Shown here piece after piece: positions 15,401 through 17,922 of a stretch of DNA of 17,922 bases. The notes under the pieces are model-generated. The model saw nothing but the letters and a program-made list of their open reading frames with translations. It made no database searches and had not been told where the DNA came from. Origin of the DNA: Deltaproteobacteria bacterium. Lineage in GTDB: Bacteria > Desulfobacterota > Syntrophia > Syntrophales > UBA5619. Within the stretch, counting starts at the first letter, position 1; each line of letters begins with the position of its first letter. Location: contig JAPLJY010000049.1 in NCBI GenBank assembly GCA_026388345.1, positions 1 through 17,922 of the forward strand. The letters are read 5' to 3'. The position numbers and the translations under genes were made by a program.

Positions 15401-16718
15401 CGCTTTCCAGGGGGGTGTAGCCCCAGGGTTCGTAGTAGGATGGAAAGACCCCGAGATCGCATCCGGCCAGGGCCTCATAGTAGGTCATATCAACTAGGCC
15501 GTCGTGACCGTTGAGATAGGCCGGGATGAATATGACCTGGACCCGGTTCTGGGGGAGGTTCCGGAGGCCGAGGCGGTCGCAGGCCCGCAGGATGGGATCG
15601 GACGCCTCATTGTGCAGGCGGTGGGTGGCGATCGGCGGGTTTCCGGGATCCGGCCGGGCCGTGTCGCTCTGGAGGGAGGGGATCAGGTCCGTGTAGCCTC
15701 CCAGCACAAAGAGGAAGGCGAGGACCGTCTCGTCCGGTCCCTGTTCGCTGTTCAGGCGGCCGAGGGCCTCGAGAAAGACGTCAATCCCCTTGTTGTGGTA
15801 TTCGTAGCGCCCCGAGATGAGCATGATTCGTGTATTTGCGGGAAAATCCCGGCGGAGGAAGCGGGCTGCGGCGGCCAGGAGCCTCTCCCGTGACTTCCGG
15901 GCCTCCGTCCGGTCAACCGCAAGGTCGGGGATGTTCTCCACGTCGAGGCCGTTCGGAGTGATCAGTTCCGGTGTCCGGCCGAGGAAATTCTTCGCCTCCG
16001 TCGCTGTGATCTCGCTTACGGTCGTGAAGCAGTCCGCCTCACGGGCCGATGCCGTTTCCATCGAGCACTTGGCCGTGATGTTGTGGGCGCCTGCCTCCCG
16101 TTGGGGGGAGATGTGGTCCATCGTCGTGTAGATATCTATTCCGGAGCCGGCCAGTGCCCTCCCGAGCATCGTCGCGTGCGTCGTGAAGACGGTACCGATC
16201 TCCGGGACCCGCTTCTTCAGGCCGAGGAGCCCCGCTCCCGTCATCCATTCGTGAAACTGCGCGACGCTTCTCATCCCCCGGGGGCGCACGTGGAGGTTGT
16301 GGACCGTCTCGATCACCTCGCTGCAGGCGTAGCTGAACATGACCGGTTCCAGGTAATCCCATCCCCCGGCTATGGAATCGACGCCGTAGTCCTCCCAGAG
16401 CCTGTAGAGGAGCTGATCCTTGTCGTACTTTTTCCCGAAGCCGACGAGGATCGCCTTGGGCTCGCCCTGTACCTTCCAGCGGCCGAAGCGGCAGGGGATC
16501 TCTTTGATCGCCACCCCTTCACGGATCCGGTTCCAGCACTCCTCGTCCGTTTCCTCGAAATCGAGGTTTGTCTTGAGGTCCGGGCCGAGGAGGAAGTAGT
16601 CCTCCCCGAAGATCCGGGTCGCTTCGGGAAGCTTGCTCCGGATGACCGTGTAGATCCCCCCGACCTTGTTGCAAACCTCCCAACTCACCTCGAACAGGCA
16701 GTGGCTTGTCGCTGTCAT
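12465..16718 (-). CDS. Fusion of GT3-type glycogen synthase and GT35 alpha-glucan phosphorylase
   Basis: A 1417-residue two-enzyme protein. Residues 1 to about 545 resemble eukaryote-type (GT3) glycogen synthase: the start SWEVCNKVGGIYTVIRSK, FTTHATMLGRAL, SGRYEYHNKGIDVFLEALG, and the catalytic pair Glu430 and Glu438 in YYEPWGYTPLE (E-x7-E). From about 575 to 680 comes the DUF3417-type segment (LRELAHNLWWAWNPRARELF). The phosphorylase (about 690-1265) has the divergent GlgP/MalP pattern: YFSTEYGLHECLPIYSGGLG, HINEGHSAFL, FTTHTPVEAGNERF and EASGTSGEKVVANG with PLP-binding Lys1169. A beta-rich C-terminal part follows (about 1300-1417). One half builds alpha-1,4-glucan from a sugar nucleotide and the other releases glucose-1-phosphate. 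The start overlaps the GH57 stop in an ATGA, with AGGAG 7 nt upstream. The donor (UDP- or ADP-glucose) cannot be read. Confidence 0.93.
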   Translation of the reverse strand: MTATSHCLFEVSWEVCNKVGGIYTVIRSKLPEATRIFGEDYFLLGPDLKTNLDFEETDEECWNRIREGVAIKEIPCRFGRWKVQGEPKAILVGFGKKYDKDQLLYRLWEDYGVDSIAGGWDYLEPVMFSYACSEVIETVHNLHVRPRGMRSVAQFHEWMTGAGLLGLKKRVPEIGTVFTTHATMLGRALAGSGIDIYTTMDHISPQREAGAHNITAKCSMETASAREADCFTTVSEITATEAKNFLGRTPELITPNGLDVENIPDLAVDRTEARKSRERLLAAAARFLRRDFPANTRIMLISGRYEYHNKGIDVFLEALGRLNSEQGPDETVLAFLFVLGGYTDLIPSLQSDTARPDPGNPPIATHRLHNEASDPILRACDRLGLRNLPQNRVQVIFIPAYLNGHDGLVDMTYYEALAGCDLGVFPSYYEPWGYTPLESAAHAVPTITTDQAGFGLWAQQTAGECGGIILLKHLGQPIEAITDNLHGIFRNFLAMREEEVQCMRADARAIACRANWKDFYRSYAEAYERALTAASVRTEKIAAKDLKTELKRTFAGTVSVQPHFRNFTAVANLPEKISRLRELAHNLWWAWNPRARELFSSIDPKVWDRMGNNPVRMLETVSPERLHEASENASYLSLYGQIFQQFDDYMGDRAASPQIGPLTGLKWPQPIAYFSTEYGLHECLPIYSGGLGTLSGDHLKTASDLNLPLIGIGLLYKNGFFKQVIDRNGAQTEEYPENDFSSMPVQIVQDDQGDAVQISLELPGRTLFANIWEVHVGRVSLYLLNTDVPRNTPQDRKITERLYAADPRTRIEQEILLGMGGVRLLRKLGIRPRVYHINEGHSAFLLFERIGSLITEEGLSFDEASEVVRGSTVFTTHTPVEAGNERFSSELIEHYFANFVKWTGISWSQFWELGRKESGEGKPFFMTILALKMAHKSNAVSRLHGQVSRRMWQDVWKGCDESDIPIGHVTNGAHILSYISPRMKALLDSYLGMDWDRHIGDSERWARIQDIPDTLLWRTRYELKQKMIDLLRDDLSRNWMKYGYTKTWREELFSKINPSAMMIGFARRFAPYKRADMILSDLDRLDRILNHPTRPVHIVFAGKSHPNDNMGKDLIKKVIGICRDERFRGKIFFVEGYDIRIARHLVQGVDVWLNTPRRPLEASGTSGEKVVANGVLNLSISDGWWVEGYDGTNGWTIGPVVKGISEETANADEEDAQSLFALLENSVIPLFYDREMSGLPERWIAMIKRSMQTLVPRFNTQRMLIEYYRDLYLPTAMREHELYGESFRMARELADWKRKVPMRFSSLRLLDVSIEGIRGDTILVERPFDVTVRIDPGKLEPAEVLVELVIGKKDGSGFAEPPECIALRPDGKDADGVLTFFASYTVRQNGAYAYGIRVLPYHPDLAVKQETGLVYWG

Positions 16719-17922
16719 CTCTTCTCTCCTGTGCTCGCCTTCTTCAGGGATTGTGAAAAATCATCGAGGATGTTCATGAAGTTGATGTACGCCTCGTAGG
16801 GCGACTCATAGGGGTTGAAGTAGCGGTGAACATCCCCGTCGGAAAACCATTTCGTGCACATGTAGTAAAAATGATCGGACGTCTGGAGCATCCGCCAGGC
16901 CCGGAGGCGTCCCTCGTCCTTCCGTCTGCGGACGGCGGCCTCGAGATTGTAAAGCTTGCGGGCGGCGTCCTGCTGCATTGCGTTTCCGAGCCAGGCCGTC
17001 GTGTCCCGCTCCTCGTCCGCCCAGGAGATAAAACCGGGACAGTCGATCACTCGGTCTCGGTGGGGACACGATGCGGCATCATGTCCCCACAAATCCCCGT
17101 CCGCTGCTACCTCCGCGGGCGTTTGAAAGCAAAAGTCGGGGTGGCGGAGGATCTCCTTGGGCAGCGCCCGCAGAAAATCGAAGATCCCCGTCTCCCGCCA
17201 CTGGTGTTCGCCGATGGTCTCGTAGTCCATGAAGAGGTTGACGACCGCCTCCTCCCGCCGGATCCGGTGGAGCCAGTGGGCGTATTTGGCCGCCGTGAGC
17301 GGGTATTCGGCCCAGTTCCGGTCGGAGAAGCGAAAGGCCACGTCGTCGGAGAGGCGGTAGTTCCGCAGCAGGAGCTTCAGCTTCCCGCAGCCTGCCGGAC
17401 GGTACACCAGGTTTGGGCTCCGCCGGCCTAAGATCTTTTCGGTCCCCTCGGCGAGGATCGCCCGGTAGCCCATCTTTTCCACCACCGCCGCGAGGGCGTT
17501 GCTATAGATCAGCTCCGTGTGGCGGAAGGTCCGGCCCTCCTGCCCGAAGAGGGAACGGACCCGCTCCCGGTGGCGGAGGACCTGCGTCCGGAACTCTCGC
17601 GGCGAGAAGAGGAAGGCGAGGGAGTGGCTGTCGGTCTCGTTGAGGAATTCGACGCATCCCGTTGCGCTTAGACGCTGAAAGCCCTCCAGGACGTCCGGGC
17701 GGTACCGTTCCAGTTGGTCGAGGACCACCCCGGAGAGGGAAAAGGCGACCCGGAAGGCGCCGACGTATTCCTGAATCAACTGAAGCAGGAGGGCGCCGGC
17801 GGGGAGATAGCATTTCTCCGCGACGCGGTCCAGGATCCGGCGGTTCTCCGCATCGTCCTCGTAGTCATGGAGATGGCCCACGTCGAAGAAGGAGTACCGC
17901 CGCAGACGGCAGGGCTGGTGGA
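16715..17922 (-). CDS. GH57 alpha-amylase-like glycoside hydrolase, cut by right window edge
   Basis: The frame is open to the right edge, so the true start lies beyond 17922. Visible GH57 conserved regions, numbered from the in-frame GTG at 17881, are: region 1 HQP at 17912-17920; region 2 GCVEFLNETDSHSLAF (75-90); region 3 TFRHTELIYSN (118-128) with the probable nucleophile Glu123; region 4 NLFMDYETIGEHQW (215-228) with the probable acid/base Asp219; and region 5 SWADEERDTTAWLGN (286-300). It would hydrolyse or transfer alpha-glucans. The last four bases overlap the start of the synthase-phosphorylase gene, so translation is probably coupled. No signal peptide can be judged, but relatives in glycogen operons are cytoplasmic. 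Confidence 0.93.
   Translation of the reverse strand, partial: HQPCRLRRYSFFDVGHLHDYEDDAENRRILDRVAEKCYLPAGALLLQLIQEYVGAFRVAFSLSGVVLDQLERYRPDVLEGFQRLSATGCVEFLNETDSHSLAFLFSPREFRTQVLRHRERVRSLFGQEGRTFRHTELIYSNALAAVVEKMGYRAILAEGTEKILGRRSPNLVYRPAGCGKLKLLLRNYRLSDDVAFRFSDRNWAEYPLTAAKYAHWLHRIRREEAVVNLFMDYETIGEHQWRETGIFDFLRALPKEILRHPDFCFQTPAEVAADGDLWGHDAASCPHRDRVIDCPGFISWADEERDTTAWLGNAMQQDAARKLYNLEAAVRRRKDEGRLRAWRMLQTSDHFYYMCTKWFSDGDVHRYFNPYESPYEAYINFMNILDDFSQSLKKASTGEKR

Overview
This window probably comes from an anaerobic delta-proteobacterium (Desulfobacterota, perhaps Syntrophales or a relative). The pointers are a Desulfovibrio-type small FMN-binding protein, large multi-PAS signalling proteins, a GT3/GT35 glycogen enzyme fusion next to a GH57 amylase, and apparent selenocysteine use. 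UGA is an ordinary stop in several genes here (abiEi, the hydrolase, the sensor kinase), so the genetic code looks standard. All convincing genes lie on the minus strand, so transcription runs from right to left.

Layout: 1-140 is the edge of an insertion sequence (start of a transposase plus a repeated end motif). 226-3234 is a hybrid sensor histidine kinase with its own sigma70-type promoter (3336-3364). 3464-4219 is a MerB-like (organomercurial lyase family) gene with two in-frame UGA codons. 4245-5093 is a membrane-anchored alpha/beta hydrolase, and 5151-5882 is an AlkD-like DNA alkylation repair protein. 5959-7636 is an AbiEi/AbiEii type IV toxin-antitoxin pair whose toxin has an in-frame stop. 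7637-8232 has no gene but holds a promoter relic and a 20-bp perfect hairpin. 8233-8604 is an FMN-binding protein, 8895-11195 a PAS/GAF/GGDEF diguanylate cyclase and 11435-12136 a spermidine-synthase-like protein. 12465-17922 is a storage-glucan operon: a GH57 amylase (cut by the window edge), then a glycogen synthase-alpha-glucan phosphorylase fusion.

The most exciting feature is the MerB-like gene. Read straight through, it is one 251-residue protein. Its two internal UGA codons fall exactly where the MerB family has its two catalytic cysteines (Cys96 and Cys159 of plasmid R831b MerB), and the catalytic Asp99 equivalent is kept. Each UGA is followed by a hairpin with a GU-containing loop at the distance expected of a bacterial SECIS. 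This looks like a double-selenocysteine organomercurial lyase homologue, which ordinary annotation would split into unrelated fragments. It is the last gene of a probable alkD-hydrolase-merB cluster, which suggests a role against alkylating or organometal toxicants (inference).

Secondary points are two pairs of about 75%-identical dispersed repeats nested around the diguanylate cyclase region, an apparently leaderless antitoxin promoter, and the synthase/phosphorylase fusion.
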